Shown piece by piece: positions 1 through 10,625 of a stretch of 64,000 bases of DNA (position 1 is its first letter; every line of letters begins with the position of its first letter). The DNA comes from Lewinellaceae bacterium (GTDB lineage: Bacteria; Bacteroidota; Bacteroidia; Chitinophagales; Saprospiraceae): positions 62,001 through 126,000 of the forward strand of contig JADJYW010000001.1 of NCBI GenBank assembly GCA_016719605.1. Direction: 5' to 3'. Below the pieces are notes generated by a model. The model worked only from the letters and a program-made list of their open reading frames with translations, was not told where the DNA came from and made no database searches. Position numbers and translations under genes: made by a program.

Positions 1-1
1 C

Positions 2-2377
2 AACAATATCGCCATGACCGACGTACTAACGGGTGGCTTGTCTTGCATCCCGGCCGAGCCGATTACGCTGGCGCCCGGCCAGAGTGCCACCTGCACGGCG
101 AGCTATATGGTCACCCAATCTGACATCAACGCAGGCTTTGTGTTGAATACCGCTACTGCTACTGGACAAGACCCTAACGGCGACCCGGTCACCGATACCT
201 CGGACGACCCGGACGACCCCACGGACACCGATCCGGACATGGACGGCAACCCGGACGATCCGACCAATACGCCGTTGCCCCAGTTGCCAAAACTACTGGT
301 GTCCAAAACGGATGCCCTCGACCTGGGGAATGACGGCCTGCTGAATGCCGGCGATATGATCAATTACACGATCACGGTGACGAACGCAGGTAATATGCCC
401 GTCTCCGGCATCAACCTCAGCGACCCGAATGCCGACCCCGGTTCGATCACCTGTCCGTTGACCGACCTAGCGCCCGGACAGAGCATGGTTTGCTCGGCAA
501 CCCACACCATCACCTCAACAGATATTGATAACGGATTTGTGCTCAACACCGCCACCGCTACGGGCGAAGACCCCAATGGCGATCCAGTCAGTGATCCGAG
601 CGACGACCCGGATAACCCCATGGATATTGACCCGGACAATGACGGAGACCCGGATGATCCGACTGTCACCGTTTTCCAGGTAGAAATTCCGATGGTCGCA
701 GTGCGCTTCGCCAATCCGCAGTTTGACTGCAACAACGGCGGCGTGTATTGCCTCGACGTGGAATTCAAGTCCAACCAACCCAACAAAGAAGTTTTTGGTG
801 CTAATGTCCGGTTCTTCTACGACGACAACGTACTGGAATTCCTCAGTTTTGGTGATTTCCAGGGTGGCTACGGCGCCGTAGCACCCAACCCGCCGGCAAT
901 TACCACGGGCGCACCCGCGACCGGCCCAGCCTGGTTTACGTTTGGAGGAGCTGCCGAATTTGTGAATGGCGCAGTTCAGTTGGTCAACGGGAACGCCCAG
1001 CCGATTGTCCTCTCCACAACTACCTGGACCAAACTTTTTCAGGTTTGTTTTTCGGTGGACGACCCGAATGCCAGTCTTAATAATTTCTGCCCAAGTGTCG
1101 TGTGGGATTTGGAAGAAGACCCCATGCAGGGTGGCTTTCCGATTGGCGACGATGGCGTCGTTATCACCGTGGTCAATCCTGACCCGAATGAAGATTCTTC
1201 GCCGACAATTGAAAACGTGTTGCACCACAACTGGACTTACGACGGCACGCCCGGCACGCCGTTTGGTTTCCCGGTAGAAAACGCTTGTGTCGAAACTCGT
1301 TGTATTGACCTGTCTGTGGAGAAATCCGTTAATAACCCAACGCAGTTTATCGGCAATCAGGTCGTATTCACCATCACGGTGGCAAACGCCGGTCCCGACG
1401 CAGCGTTAGATGTGGTTCTCACCGACCAACTTCCCAGTGGATTCAACTATGTAAGTGATAATAGCGGCGGCGCGTACAACTCCGGTTCCGGCGAATGGAC
1501 GATCGGCACACTCGCGGTCAACGCCTCCGTAACCATACAAATCACGGCCACGGTCAACGCCTCCGGCAACTATGTTAACCTCGCCGAGGTGACTAACGCC
1601 GTTGGTCAAGATACCGACTCCACGCCCGATAACGGCGTGGACACCGACAATGACACCAATGTAGATGATGACCCGGGCGACGAGGACGACGGTGACGGCG
1701 TGACCGTCACGCCGCTGGAGCCTCCCGCCGAAGTGTCGGTGCGTTTCTCCAATCCGCAGTTTGACTGCGAAAATCCTGACCAGTATTGTTTGGATGTGGA
1801 ATTCAAGTCCGACGAACCTAACCAGGAAATTTTTGGTACTAATGTGCGCTTTTTCTACGACGACAACGTGTTGGAATTTCTAAATTTCAGCGATTTCCAG
1901 GGAGGATACGGCCCTGTTGCTCCCAACCCGCCTGTAAAAATTACCGGTGCGCCTGCGACCGGCCCTGTCTGGTTCGCTTTTGGCGGCCCGGCCGAATTTA
2001 TTAACGGTGCCATGCAATTGGTGGATAATAATGCTGCACCGATTGTGCTGTCCACAACGGATTGGACCAAGTTGTTCTCCGTGTGTTTCACCATTAAGAA
2101 ACAAAACGCCAACCTCAACAACTTCTGCCCCAGTGTGGTGTGGGATTTGGAGGAAAACGTTCAGAATGGCGGCTTCAGTGTCGGCAGCGACGGGGTAGTC
2201 ATCACGGTTGTTGACCCTGATCCAAATATTGACTCCAAGCCCACAACCGAACAGGTGCAGCATCACAACTGGAACTACGACTTCGCTGCAGGTCTGCCCT
2301 TCGGCAATCCCGTGGAGGATGCCTGCTCACTCATTCGCTGTATTGACGTGTCGCTGGACAAATCGGTAAGCAACTGA
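2..2377 (+). CDS. Giant gene segment 1: DUF11 repeats and two cohesin-like domains (partial)
   Basis: The frame is open to the window edge, so the N-terminus is missing. Two DUF11-like repeats each contain NTATATG followed by Asp/Pro-rich stretches such as DDPDDPTDTDPD, which look like calcium-binding linkers. Two related domains follow at about 690-1270 and 1735-2290, each with a FFYDDNVLEFL motif and HHNW near the end; they resemble cohesin-fold domains. A complete DUF11 domain (about 1310-1720) sits between them. The second cohesin-like copy is followed by SVSN and a stop at 2377, exactly where the next DUF11 domain should begin. The missing part resumes in another frame at 2379, so the stop is caused by a deletion and is not a true C-terminus. 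Confidence 0.8.
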   Translation, partial: NNIAMTDVLTGGLSCIPAEPITLAPGQSATCTASYMVTQSDINAGFVLNTATATGQDPNGDPVTDTSDDPDDPTDTDPDMDGNPDDPTNTPLPQLPKLLVSKTDALDLGNDGLLNAGDMINYTITVTNAGNMPVSGINLSDPNADPGSITCPLTDLAPGQSMVCSATHTITSTDIDNGFVLNTATATGEDPNGDPVSDPSDDPDNPMDIDPDNDGDPDDPTVTVFQVEIPMVAVRFANPQFDCNNGGVYCLDVEFKSNQPNKEVFGANVRFFYDDNVLEFLSFGDFQGGYGAVAPNPPAITTGAPATGPAWFTFGGAAEFVNGAVQLVNGNAQPIVLSTTTWTKLFQVCFSVDDPNASLNNFCPSVVWDLEEDPMQGGFPIGDDGVVITVVNPDPNEDSSPTIENVLHHNWTYDGTPGTPFGFPVENACVETRCIDLSVEKSVNNPTQFIGNQVVFTITVANAGPDAALDVVLTDQLPSGFNYVSDNSGGAYNSGSGEWTIGTLAVNASVTIQITATVNASGNYVNLAEVTNAVGQDTDSTPDNGVDTDNDTNVDDDPGDEDDGDGVTVTPLEPPAEVSVRFSNPQFDCENPDQYCLDVEFKSDEPNQEIFGTNVRFFYDDNVLEFLNFSDFQGGYGPVAPNPPVKITGAPATGPVWFAFGGPAEFINGAMQLVDNNAAPIVLSTTDWTKLFSVCFTIKKQNANLNNFCPSVVWDLEENVQNGGFSVGSDGVVITVVDPDPNIDSKPTTEQVQHHNWNYDFAAGLPFGNPVEDACSLIRCIDVSLDKSVSN

Positions 2378-2378
2378 G

Positions 2379-5300
2379 GTGACCAACGCCATTGGCAATG
2401 ACACCGATTCCACACCCAACAACGGCGTAGACACCGACAACGACGGCCAAACAGAAGACGATCCCGATGATGAAGATGACGGCGATTGCGTGTCCGTCGT
2501 GCCCTTGCGCATTGTATGCCCCAACGATATTGTCCTGAACAACGATGTGGACAAGTGCGGCGCAAATGCCAACTGGGCGCCTCCCGTTGTGATCCTTGGC
2601 CCGGGCATGACCCTGGTGCAAACCGAAGGCCCGGCTCCCGGCGATTTGATCCCGGCAGGCACAACGGACACGGTAAAATATGTGGTTTTCCTTAACGGCA
2701 ACCCGATTGATTCCTGCTCCTTCACTATCGAAGTGATGGACATGCAGTTCCCGGAGATTGACTGCCCGGACAACCTGACGGTATCGGTTGACGAATACTG
2801 CAATTACTTTGGTACCGCAGTGCTCAACGCCACGGCTTCCGACAACTGTCCGAACAACCTGTCGCTGACACACAATGTGGTCTCCGCTGCGCTGAATACC
2901 ACGTTGGTTGGACATGGATTTGCCTTAGGTAGCCATACTATCATCTGGACAGCCACCGACGGCATGACCCCGGTGACCTGCTCCTTTACCGTAACGGTGG
3001 AAGACACCACACCGCCGACGTTCACCTGCCCGGCCAACGTAACGGTTGCGGCCAACGCCAACTGCATGGGTTCGATCCCGAACCTGGTTGTTTTGGTCAA
3101 CAACGAATCGGACAACTGCACGGCCAACCCGGCAGTCACACAAAGCATAGCCGCCGGCACGCTGATCAACAGCGATGTGCTGGTGACGATCACGGTCACG
3201 GACGGTGCAGGCAACAGCGCGACATGTGATGTGTTGGTCAAAGTTATAGACAACACACCGCCCAGCGCCGTTTGCCAAAACATCACGGTTCAACTGGACC
3301 TGACGGGTTCGGTATTCATCAGCGCCGATGATGTGGATGGCGGCAGCTCCGACAACTGCGGTTTGAGCAGCCTGTCGATCAGCCAGACGAACTTCACCTG
3401 CCAGAACCTGGGGCCGAACACGGTAATCCTGACGGTCACGGACGACGCGGGCAATACGAACACCTGCGAAGCCACGGTCACGATTGAAGACAACATTGAC
3501 CCGATTTTGGACTGCCCGGCTCCGGTAACCCTGAGCGCGGATGCGGACTGCGAAGCGCAAATCCCGGACTTTGCCGGTGCGCTCAGCACGAACAACTGCA
3601 ACAACGCCACGATCACACAAGTCCCCGCCGCGGGTACGACAATCACGGTTGGCACGACGACGGTAACGGTCACGGCTACGGACGGCGCCGGCAACAGCGC
3701 GAGTTGCACGACGACGGTAACGGTGGAAGACACCACGGCTCCGACGTTCACCTGCCCGGCCAACGTAACGGTTGCTGCCAACGCCAACTGCATGGGTTCG
3801 ATCCCGAACCTGGTCGTTTTGGTCAACAACGAATCAGACAACTGCACGGCCAACCCGGCAGTCACCCAAAGTATAGCCGCCGGCACGCTGATCAACAGCG
3901 ACGTGCTGGTGACGATCACGGTCACGGACGGTGCGGGCAACAGCGCGACGTGTGATGTGTTGGTCAAAGTTATAGACAACACACCGCCCAGCGCCGTTTG
4001 CCAGGACATCACGCTGCAACTGGACCTCACCGGCTCGGTATTTATCAGCGCCGACGATGTGGATGGCGGCAGCAGCGACAACTGCGGTTTGAGCAGCCTG
4101 TCGATCAGCCAGACGAACTTCACCTGTGCGAACCTCGGTCAAAACACGGTAATCCTGACGGTCACGGACGACGCGGGCAACACGAACACCTGCGAAGCCA
4201 CGGTCACGATTGAAGACAACATCGACCCGATTTTGGACTGCCCGGCTCCGGTAACCCTGAGCGCGGATGCGGATTGCGAAGCGCAAATCCCGGACTTTGC
4301 CGGTGCGCTCAGCACGAACAACTGCAACAACGCCACGATCACACAAGTACCCGCCGCAGGCACCATCATCACGGTTGGCACCACGACAGTGACGGTCACG
4401 GCTACGGACAGCTCCGGCAACACGGCGACCTGCACGACGACGGTAACGGTGGAAGACACCACGGCTCCGACGTTCACCTGTCCGGCCAACGTAACAGTTG
4501 CTGCCAACGCCAACTGCATGGGTTCGATCCCGAACCTGGTTGTTTTGGTCAACAACGAATCGGACAACTGCACGGCCAACCCGGCAGTCACACAAAGCAT
4601 AGCCGCCGGCACGCTGATCAACAGCGATGTGCTGGTGACGATCACGGTCACGGACGGTGCAGGCAACAGCGCGACCTGTGATGTGTTGGTCAAAGTTATA
4701 GACAACACACCGCCCAGCGCCGTTTGCCAAAACATCACGCTGCAACTGGACCTCACCGGCTCGGTATTTATCAGCGCCGACGATGTGGATGGCGGCAGCA
4801 GCGACAACTGCGGTTTGAGCAGCCTGTCGATCAGCCAGACGAACTTCACCTGCCAGAACCTGGGGCCGAACACGGTAATCCTGACGGTCACGGACGACGC
4901 GGGCAACACCGCGACCTGCGAAGCCACGGTCACGGTACAAGACAACATTGACCCGATTTTGGACTGCCCGGCTCCGGTAACCCTGAGCGCGGATGCGGAC
5001 TGCGAAGCGCAAATCCCGGACTTTGCCGGTGCGCTCAGCACGAACAACTGCAACAACGCCACGATCACACAAGTACCCGCCGCAGGCACAATCATCACGG
5101 TTGGCACGACGACGGTAACGGTCACGGCTACGGACGGCGCCGGCAACAGCGCGAGTTGCACGACGACGGTAACGGTGGAAGACACCACGGCGCCGACGTT
5201 CACCTGCCCGGCCAACGTAACGGTTGCGGCCAACGCCAACTGCATGGGTTCGATCCCGAACCTGGTTGTTTTGGTAAACAACGAATCAGACAACTGCACG

Positions 5301-5420
5301 GCCAACCCGGCAGTCACCCAAAGTATAGCCGCCGGCACGCTGATCAACTCGCGACGTGCTGGTGACAATCACCGTCACGGACGCCGCGGGCAACAGCGCG
5401 ACCTGCGATGTGTTGGTTAA
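2379..5420 (+). CDS. Giant gene segment 2: HYR modules, repeat units 1-4
   Basis: The segment begins in the tail of a DUF11 domain (VTNAIGNDTDSTPNNG), the same sequence that ends the intact copy near 1590. The in-frame GTG at 2379 is therefore not a credible start. After a non-repeated HYR pair (about 2510-3010) come the first four 242-residue units. Each HYR-like module has four cysteines and ends in a TVTDxAGN-type strand. Authentic coding stops near 5350, where one extra base turns the expected INSDVLV into INSRRAG; the last 23 residues are out of frame. The next segment overlaps and continues the true sequence. HYR modules are Ig-like beta-sandwiches common in extracellular adhesion proteins. 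Confidence 0.75.
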   Translation: MTNAIGNDTDSTPNNGVDTDNDGQTEDDPDDEDDGDCVSVVPLRIVCPNDIVLNNDVDKCGANANWAPPVVILGPGMTLVQTEGPAPGDLIPAGTTDTVKYVVFLNGNPIDSCSFTIEVMDMQFPEIDCPDNLTVSVDEYCNYFGTAVLNATASDNCPNNLSLTHNVVSAALNTTLVGHGFALGSHTIIWTATDGMTPVTCSFTVTVEDTTPPTFTCPANVTVAANANCMGSIPNLVVLVNNESDNCTANPAVTQSIAAGTLINSDVLVTITVTDGAGNSATCDVLVKVIDNTPPSAVCQNITVQLDLTGSVFISADDVDGGSSDNCGLSSLSISQTNFTCQNLGPNTVILTVTDDAGNTNTCEATVTIEDNIDPILDCPAPVTLSADADCEAQIPDFAGALSTNNCNNATITQVPAAGTTITVGTTTVTVTATDGAGNSASCTTTVTVEDTTAPTFTCPANVTVAANANCMGSIPNLVVLVNNESDNCTANPAVTQSIAAGTLINSDVLVTITVTDGAGNSATCDVLVKVIDNTPPSAVCQDITLQLDLTGSVFISADDVDGGSSDNCGLSSLSISQTNFTCANLGQNTVILTVTDDAGNTNTCEATVTIEDNIDPILDCPAPVTLSADADCEAQIPDFAGALSTNNCNNATITQVPAAGTIITVGTTTVTVTATDSSGNTATCTTTVTVEDTTAPTFTCPANVTVAANANCMGSIPNLVVLVNNESDNCTANPAVTQSIAAGTLINSDVLVTITVTDGAGNSATCDVLVKVIDNTPPSAVCQNITLQLDLTGSVFISADDVDGGSSDNCGLSSLSISQTNFTCQNLGPNTVILTVTDDAGNTATCEATVTVQDNIDPILDCPAPVTLSADADCEAQIPDFAGALSTNNCNNATITQVPAAGTIITVGTTTVTVTATDGAGNSASCTTTVTVEDTTAPTFTCPANVTVAANANCMGSIPNLVVLVNNESDNCTANPAVTQSIAAGTLINSRRAGDNHRHGRRGQQRDLRCVG

Positions 5421-8400
5421 AGTGATAGACAACACACCGCCCAGCGCCGTTTGCCAGGACATCACGCTGCAACTGGACCTGACGGGTTCGGTATTTATCA
5501 GCGCCGATGACGTGGACGGCGGCAGCTCCGACAACTGCGGTTTGAGCAGCCTGTCGATCAGCCAGACGAACTTCACCTGCCAGAACCTGGGTCAAAACAC
5601 GGTAATCCTGACGGTCACGGACGACGCGGGCAATACGAACACCTGCGAAGCCACGGTCACGGTAGAAGACAATATCGACCCGATTTTGGACTGCCCGGCT
5701 CCGGTGACGTTGAGCGCGGATGCGGACTGCGAAGCGCAAATCCCGGACTTTGCCGGTGCGCTCAGCACGAACAACTGCAACAACGCCACGATCACACAAG
5801 TACCCGCCGCAGGCACAATCATCACGGTTGGCACGACGACGGTAACGGTCACGGCTACGGACGGCGCCGGCAACACGGCTACATGCACGACGACGGTAAC
5901 GGTGGAAGACACCACACCGCCAACGTTCACCTGCCCGGCCAACGTAACAGTTGCTGCCAACGCCAACTGCATGGGTTCGGTCCCGAACCTGGTTGTTTTG
6001 GTAAACAACGAATCGGACAACTGCACGGCCAACCCGGCAGTCACCCAAAGTATAGCAGCCGGCACGCTGATCAACAGCGACGTGCTGGTGACGATCACCG
6101 TCACGGACGCCGCAGGCAACAGCGCGACATGCGATGTGTTGGTTAAAGTGATCGACAACACACCGCCCAGCGCCGTTTGCCAGGACATCACGCTGCAACT
6201 GGACCTGACGGGTTCGGTATTTATCAGCGCCGATGACGTGGACGGCGGCAGCTCCGACAACTGCGGTTTGAGCAGCCTGTCGATCAGCCAGACGAACTTC
6301 ACCTGCCAGAACCTGGGTCCAAACACGGTAATCCTGACGGTCACGGACGACGCGGGCAATACGAACACCTGCGAAGCCACGGTCACGGTAGAAGACAACA
6401 TCGACCCGATTTTGGACTGCCCGGCTCCGGTGACCCTGAGCGCGGATGCGGACTGCGAAGCGCAAATCCCGGACTTTGCCGGTGCGCTCAGCACGAACAA
6501 CTGCAACAACGCCACGATCACACAAGTACCCGCCGCAGGCACAATCATCACGGTCGGCACGACCACGGTAACGGTCACGGCTACGGACGGCGCCGGTAAC
6601 ACGGCTACATGCACCACGACGGTAACGGTGGAAGACACCACGGCTCCGACGTTCACCTGCCCGGCCAACGTAACAGTTGCTGCCAACGCCAACTGCATGG
6701 GTTCGATCCCGAACCTGGTTGTTTTGGTAAACAACGAATCAGACAACTGCACGGCCAACCCGACGGTCACGCAAAGTATAGCCGCCGGCACGCTGATCAA
6801 CAGCGACGTACTGGTGACAATCACCGTCACGGACGGTGCAGGCAACAGCGCGACGTGTGATGTGTTGGTTAAAGTGATAGACAACACACCGCCCAGCGCC
6901 GTTTGCCAAAACATCACGCTGCAACTGGACCTGACGGGTTCGGTATTTATCAGCGCCGACGATGTGGATGGCGGCAGCTCCGACAACTGCGGTTTGAGCA
7001 GCCTGTCGATCAGCCAGACGAACTTCACCTGCCAGAACCTGGGGCCGAACACGGTAATCCTGACGGTCACGGACGACGCGGGCAATACGAACACCTGCGA
7101 AGCCACGGTCACGATTGAAGACAATATCGACCCGATTTTGGACTGCCCGGCTCCGGTGACCCTGAGCGCGGATGCGGACTGCGAAGCGCAAATCCCGGAC
7201 TTTGCCGGTGCGCTCAGCACGAACAACTGCAACAACGCCACGATCACGCAAGTCCCCGCCGCGGGTACAATCATCACGGTCGGCACGACGACGGTAACGG
7301 TGACGGCTACGGACAACTCGGGCAACACGGCTACATGCACCACGACGGTAACGGTGGAAGACACCACGGCGCCGACGTTCACCTGCCCGGCCAACGTAAC
7401 GGTTGCGGCCAACGCCAACTGCATGGGTTCGATCCCGAATCTGGTTGTTTTGGTAAACAACGAATCAGACAACTGCACGGCCAACCCGACGGTCACGCAA
7501 AGTATAGCAGCCGGCACGCTGATCAACAGCGATGTGCTGGTGACCATCACGGTCACGGACGGTGCAGGCAACAGCGCGACATGCGATGTGTTGGTCAAAG
7601 TTATAGACAACACACCGCCGAGCGCGGTTTGCCAGGACATCACGCTGCAACTGGACCTGACGGGTTCGGTATTTATCAGCGCCGATGATGTGGATGGCGG
7701 CAGCAGCGACAACTGCGGTTTGAGCAGCCTGTCGATCAGCCAGACGAACTTCACCTGCCAGAACCTGGGGCCGAACACGGTAATCCTGACGGTCACGGAC
7801 GACGCGGGCAACACGAATACCTGCGAAGCCACGGTCACGATTGAAGACAACATCGACCCGATTTTGGACTGCCCGGCTCCGGTAACCCTGAGCGCGGATG
7901 CGGACTGCGAAGCGCAAATCCCGGACTTTGCGGGTGCGCTCAGCACGAACAACTGCAACAACGCCACGATCACACAAGTCCCCGCCGCAGGCACCATCAT
8001 CACGGTTGGCACCACGACGGTAACGGTCACGGCAACGGACAACTCGGGCAACACCGCGAGTTGCACGACGACGGTAACGGTGGAAGACACCACGGCTCCG
8101 ACGTTCACCTGCCCGGCCAACGTAACGGTTGCGGCCAACGCCAACTGCATGGGTTCGGTCCCGAACCTGGTTGTTTTGGTCAACAACGAATCAGACAACT
8201 GCACGGCCAACCCGGCAGTCACCCAAAGTATAGCCGCCGGCACGCTGATCAACAGCGACGTGCTGGTGACCATCACGGTCACGGACGGTGCAGGCAACAG
8301 CGCGACATGCGATGTGTTGGTTAAAGTGATAGACAACACGCCGCCCAGCGCGGTTTGCCAGGACATCACGCTGCAACTGGACCTGACAGGTTCGGTATTC

Positions 8401-10206
8401 ATCAGCGCCGATGACGTGGACGGCGGCAGCAGCGACAACTGCGGTTTGAGCAGCCTGTCGATCAGCCAGACGAACTTCACCTGCCAGAACCTGGGTCAAA
8501 ACACGGTAATCCTGACGGTCACGGACGACGCGGGCAATACGAACACCTGCGAAGCCACGGTCACGATTGAAGACAACATCGACCCGATTTTGGACTGCCC
8601 GGCTCCGGTAACCCTGAGCGCGGATGCGGATTGCGAAGCGCAAATTCCGGACTTTGCGGGAGCGCTCAGCACGGTAAACTGCGGCCCGGTAACGGTGACG
8701 CAAGTCCCCGCCGCAGGCACCATCATCACGGTAGGCACGACGACGGTCACGGTGACGGCTACGGACAACTCGGGCAACAGCGCGAGTTGCACCACGACGG
8801 TAACGGTGGAAGACACCACGGCTCCGACGTTCACCTGCCCGGCCAACGTAACAGTTGCGGCCAACGCCAACTGCATGGGTTCGATCCCGAACCTGGTCGT
8901 TTTGGTAAACAACGAATCAGACAACTGCACGGCCAACCCGGCAGTCACACAAAGTATAGCCGCCGGTACGCTGATCAACAGCGACGTGCTGGTGACAATC
9001 ACCGTCACGGACGCCGCGGGCAACAGCGCGACGTGTGATGTGTTGGTCAAAGTTATAGACAACACGCCGCCGAGCGCGGTTTGCCAGGACATCACGCTGC
9101 AACTGGACCTCACCGGCTCGGTATTTATCAGCGCCGACGATGTGGATGGCGGCAGCAGCGACAACTGCGGTTTGAGCAGCCTGTCGATCAGCCAGACGAA
9201 CTTCACCTGCCAGAACCTGGGTCCGAACACGGTAATCCTGACGGTCACGGACGACGCGGGCAATACGAACACCTGCGAAGCCACGGTCACGATTGAAGAC
9301 AATATCGACCCGATTTTGGACTGCCCGGCTCCGGTAACCCTGAGCGCGGATGCGGACTGCGAAGCGCAAATCCCGGACTTTGCCGGTGCGCTCAGCACGA
9401 ACAACTGCAACAACGCCACGATCACACAAGTCCCCGCCGCGGGTACGATCATCACGGTCGGCACGACGACGGTCACGGTCACGGCTACGGACAATTCGGG
9501 CAACAGCGCGAGTTGCACCACGACGGTAACGGTGGAAGACACCACGGCTCCGACGTTCACCTGTCCGGCCAACGTAACAGTTGCGGCCAACGCCAACTGC
9601 ATGGGTTCGATCCCGAATCTGGTCGTTTTGGTAAACAACGAATCGGACAACTGCACGGCCAACCCGGCAGTCACACAAAGTATAGCCGCCGGCACGCTGA
9701 TCAACAGCGACGTGCTGGTGACAATCACCGTCACGGACGCCGCGGGCAACAGCGCGACGTGTGATGTGTTGGTCAAAGTTATAGACAACACGCCGCCGAG
9801 CGCGGTTTGCCAGGACATCACGCTGCAACTGGACCTGACGGGTTCGGTATTTATCAGCGCCGATGATGTGGATGGCGGCAGCAGCGACAACTGCGGTTTG
9901 AGCAGTTTGTCGATCAGCCAGACGAACTTCACCTGCCAAAACCTGGGTCAAAACACGGTAATCCTGACGGTCACGGACGACGCGGGCAATACGAACACCT
10001 GCGAAGCCACGGTCACGATTGAAGACAACATCGACCCGATTTTGGACTGCCCGGCACCGGTAATCCTGAGCGCGGATGCGGACTGCGAAGCGCAAATCCC
10101 GGACTTTGCCGGTGCGCTCAGCACGAACAACTGCAACAACGCCACGATCACGCAAGTCCCGCCGCAGGCACGATCATCACGGTCGGCACGACGACGGTCA
10201 CGGTGA
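5356..10206 (+). CDS. Giant gene segment 3: HYR array, units 4-10
   Basis: The 1,616-residue frame consists entirely of HYR modules and contains six complete 242-residue units, starting near 5921, 6647, 7373, 8099, 8825 and 9551. A typical unit has 12 Cys, 20 Asp, 5 Glu, one Lys and no Arg, His, Tyr or Trp, so it is extremely acidic. Units differ mostly at synonymous sites and by a few swapped variants (AVCQN/AVCQD, TIED/TVED, STNNCNNAT/STVNCGPVT). The first codon is internal, not a real start. True coding ends near 10158, where a CCCC run in other copies is CCC and the frame runs into junk ending RSARRRSR. Function is inferred: a long, rigid, calcium-dependent extracellular stalk. Confidence 0.75.
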   Translation: MLVTITVTDAAGNSATCDVLVKVIDNTPPSAVCQDITLQLDLTGSVFISADDVDGGSSDNCGLSSLSISQTNFTCQNLGQNTVILTVTDDAGNTNTCEATVTVEDNIDPILDCPAPVTLSADADCEAQIPDFAGALSTNNCNNATITQVPAAGTIITVGTTTVTVTATDGAGNTATCTTTVTVEDTTPPTFTCPANVTVAANANCMGSVPNLVVLVNNESDNCTANPAVTQSIAAGTLINSDVLVTITVTDAAGNSATCDVLVKVIDNTPPSAVCQDITLQLDLTGSVFISADDVDGGSSDNCGLSSLSISQTNFTCQNLGPNTVILTVTDDAGNTNTCEATVTVEDNIDPILDCPAPVTLSADADCEAQIPDFAGALSTNNCNNATITQVPAAGTIITVGTTTVTVTATDGAGNTATCTTTVTVEDTTAPTFTCPANVTVAANANCMGSIPNLVVLVNNESDNCTANPTVTQSIAAGTLINSDVLVTITVTDGAGNSATCDVLVKVIDNTPPSAVCQNITLQLDLTGSVFISADDVDGGSSDNCGLSSLSISQTNFTCQNLGPNTVILTVTDDAGNTNTCEATVTIEDNIDPILDCPAPVTLSADADCEAQIPDFAGALSTNNCNNATITQVPAAGTIITVGTTTVTVTATDNSGNTATCTTTVTVEDTTAPTFTCPANVTVAANANCMGSIPNLVVLVNNESDNCTANPTVTQSIAAGTLINSDVLVTITVTDGAGNSATCDVLVKVIDNTPPSAVCQDITLQLDLTGSVFISADDVDGGSSDNCGLSSLSISQTNFTCQNLGPNTVILTVTDDAGNTNTCEATVTIEDNIDPILDCPAPVTLSADADCEAQIPDFAGALSTNNCNNATITQVPAAGTIITVGTTTVTVTATDNSGNTASCTTTVTVEDTTAPTFTCPANVTVAANANCMGSVPNLVVLVNNESDNCTANPAVTQSIAAGTLINSDVLVTITVTDGAGNSATCDVLVKVIDNTPPSAVCQDITLQLDLTGSVFISADDVDGGSSDNCGLSSLSISQTNFTCQNLGQNTVILTVTDDAGNTNTCEATVTIEDNIDPILDCPAPVTLSADADCEAQIPDFAGALSTVNCGPVTVTQVPAAGTIITVGTTTVTVTATDNSGNSASCTTTVTVEDTTAPTFTCPANVTVAANANCMGSIPNLVVLVNNESDNCTANPAVTQSIAAGTLINSDVLVTITVTDAAGNSATCDVLVKVIDNTPPSAVCQDITLQLDLTGSVFISADDVDGGSSDNCGLSSLSISQTNFTCQNLGPNTVILTVTDDAGNTNTCEATVTIEDNIDPILDCPAPVTLSADADCEAQIPDFAGALSTNNCNNATITQVPAAGTIITVGTTTVTVTATDNSGNSASCTTTVTVEDTTAPTFTCPANVTVAANANCMGSIPNLVVLVNNESDNCTANPAVTQSIAAGTLINSDVLVTITVTDAAGNSATCDVLVKVIDNTPPSAVCQDITLQLDLTGSVFISADDVDGGSSDNCGLSSLSISQTNFTCQNLGQNTVILTVTDDAGNTNTCEATVTIEDNIDPILDCPAPVILSADADCEAQIPDFAGALSTNNCNNATITQVPPQARSSRSARRRSR

Positions 10207-10625
10207 CGGCTACGGACAACTCGGGCAACACGGCTACATGCACGACGACGGTAACGGTGGAAGACACCACGGCTCCGACGTTCACCTGTCCGGCCAACGT
10301 AACAGTTGCGGCCAACGCCAACTGCATGGGTTCGGTCCCGAACCTGGTTGTTTTGGTAAACAACGAATCGGACAACTGCACGGCCAACCCGGCAGTCACC
10401 CAAAGTATAGCCGCCGGCACGCTGATCAACTCGGACGTGCTGGTGACCATCACCGTCACGGACGGTGCAGGCAACAGCGCGACATGTGACGTGTTGGTCA
10501 AAGTCATAGACACCACACCGCCGAGCGCCGTTTGCCAGGACATCACGCTGCAACTGGACCTGACGGGTTCGGTATTTATCAGCGCCGACGATGTGGACGG
10601 CGGCACCCCGACAACTGCGGTTTGA
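10203..10625 (+). CDS. Giant gene segment 4: HYR unit 11, first part
   Basis: This is the continuation of the HYR array after the one-base loss at 10158. It carries the end of one module and then the A and B modules of the unit starting near 10276. The frame is lost again near 10605, where the expected GGSSDNCG becomes GGTPTTAV and a stop. At that site other copies read either AGC-AGC or AGC-TCC; here the bases look like a merge of the two with one base missing. It is a fragment, not a gene of its own. Confidence 0.6.
   Translation: MTATDNSGNTATCTTTVTVEDTTAPTFTCPANVTVAANANCMGSVPNLVVLVNNESDNCTANPAVTQSIAAGTLINSDVLVTITVTDGAGNSATCDVLVKVIDTTPPSAVCQDITLQLDLTGSVFISADDVDGGTPTTAV

Noticed and set aside
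5592..9932. Very long antisense open frames across the HYR array (up to 962 codons)
   Set aside because: The repeat period is a multiple of three, so any open shadow frame repeats with it. The translations are low-complexity copies with no start signals or domains.
10600..10625. Programmed ribosomal frameshifting in the giant genes
   Set aside because: The breaks occur in unrelated contexts, in different directions, and are absent from neighbouring copies of the same sequence. No common slippery site or downstream structure is seen.
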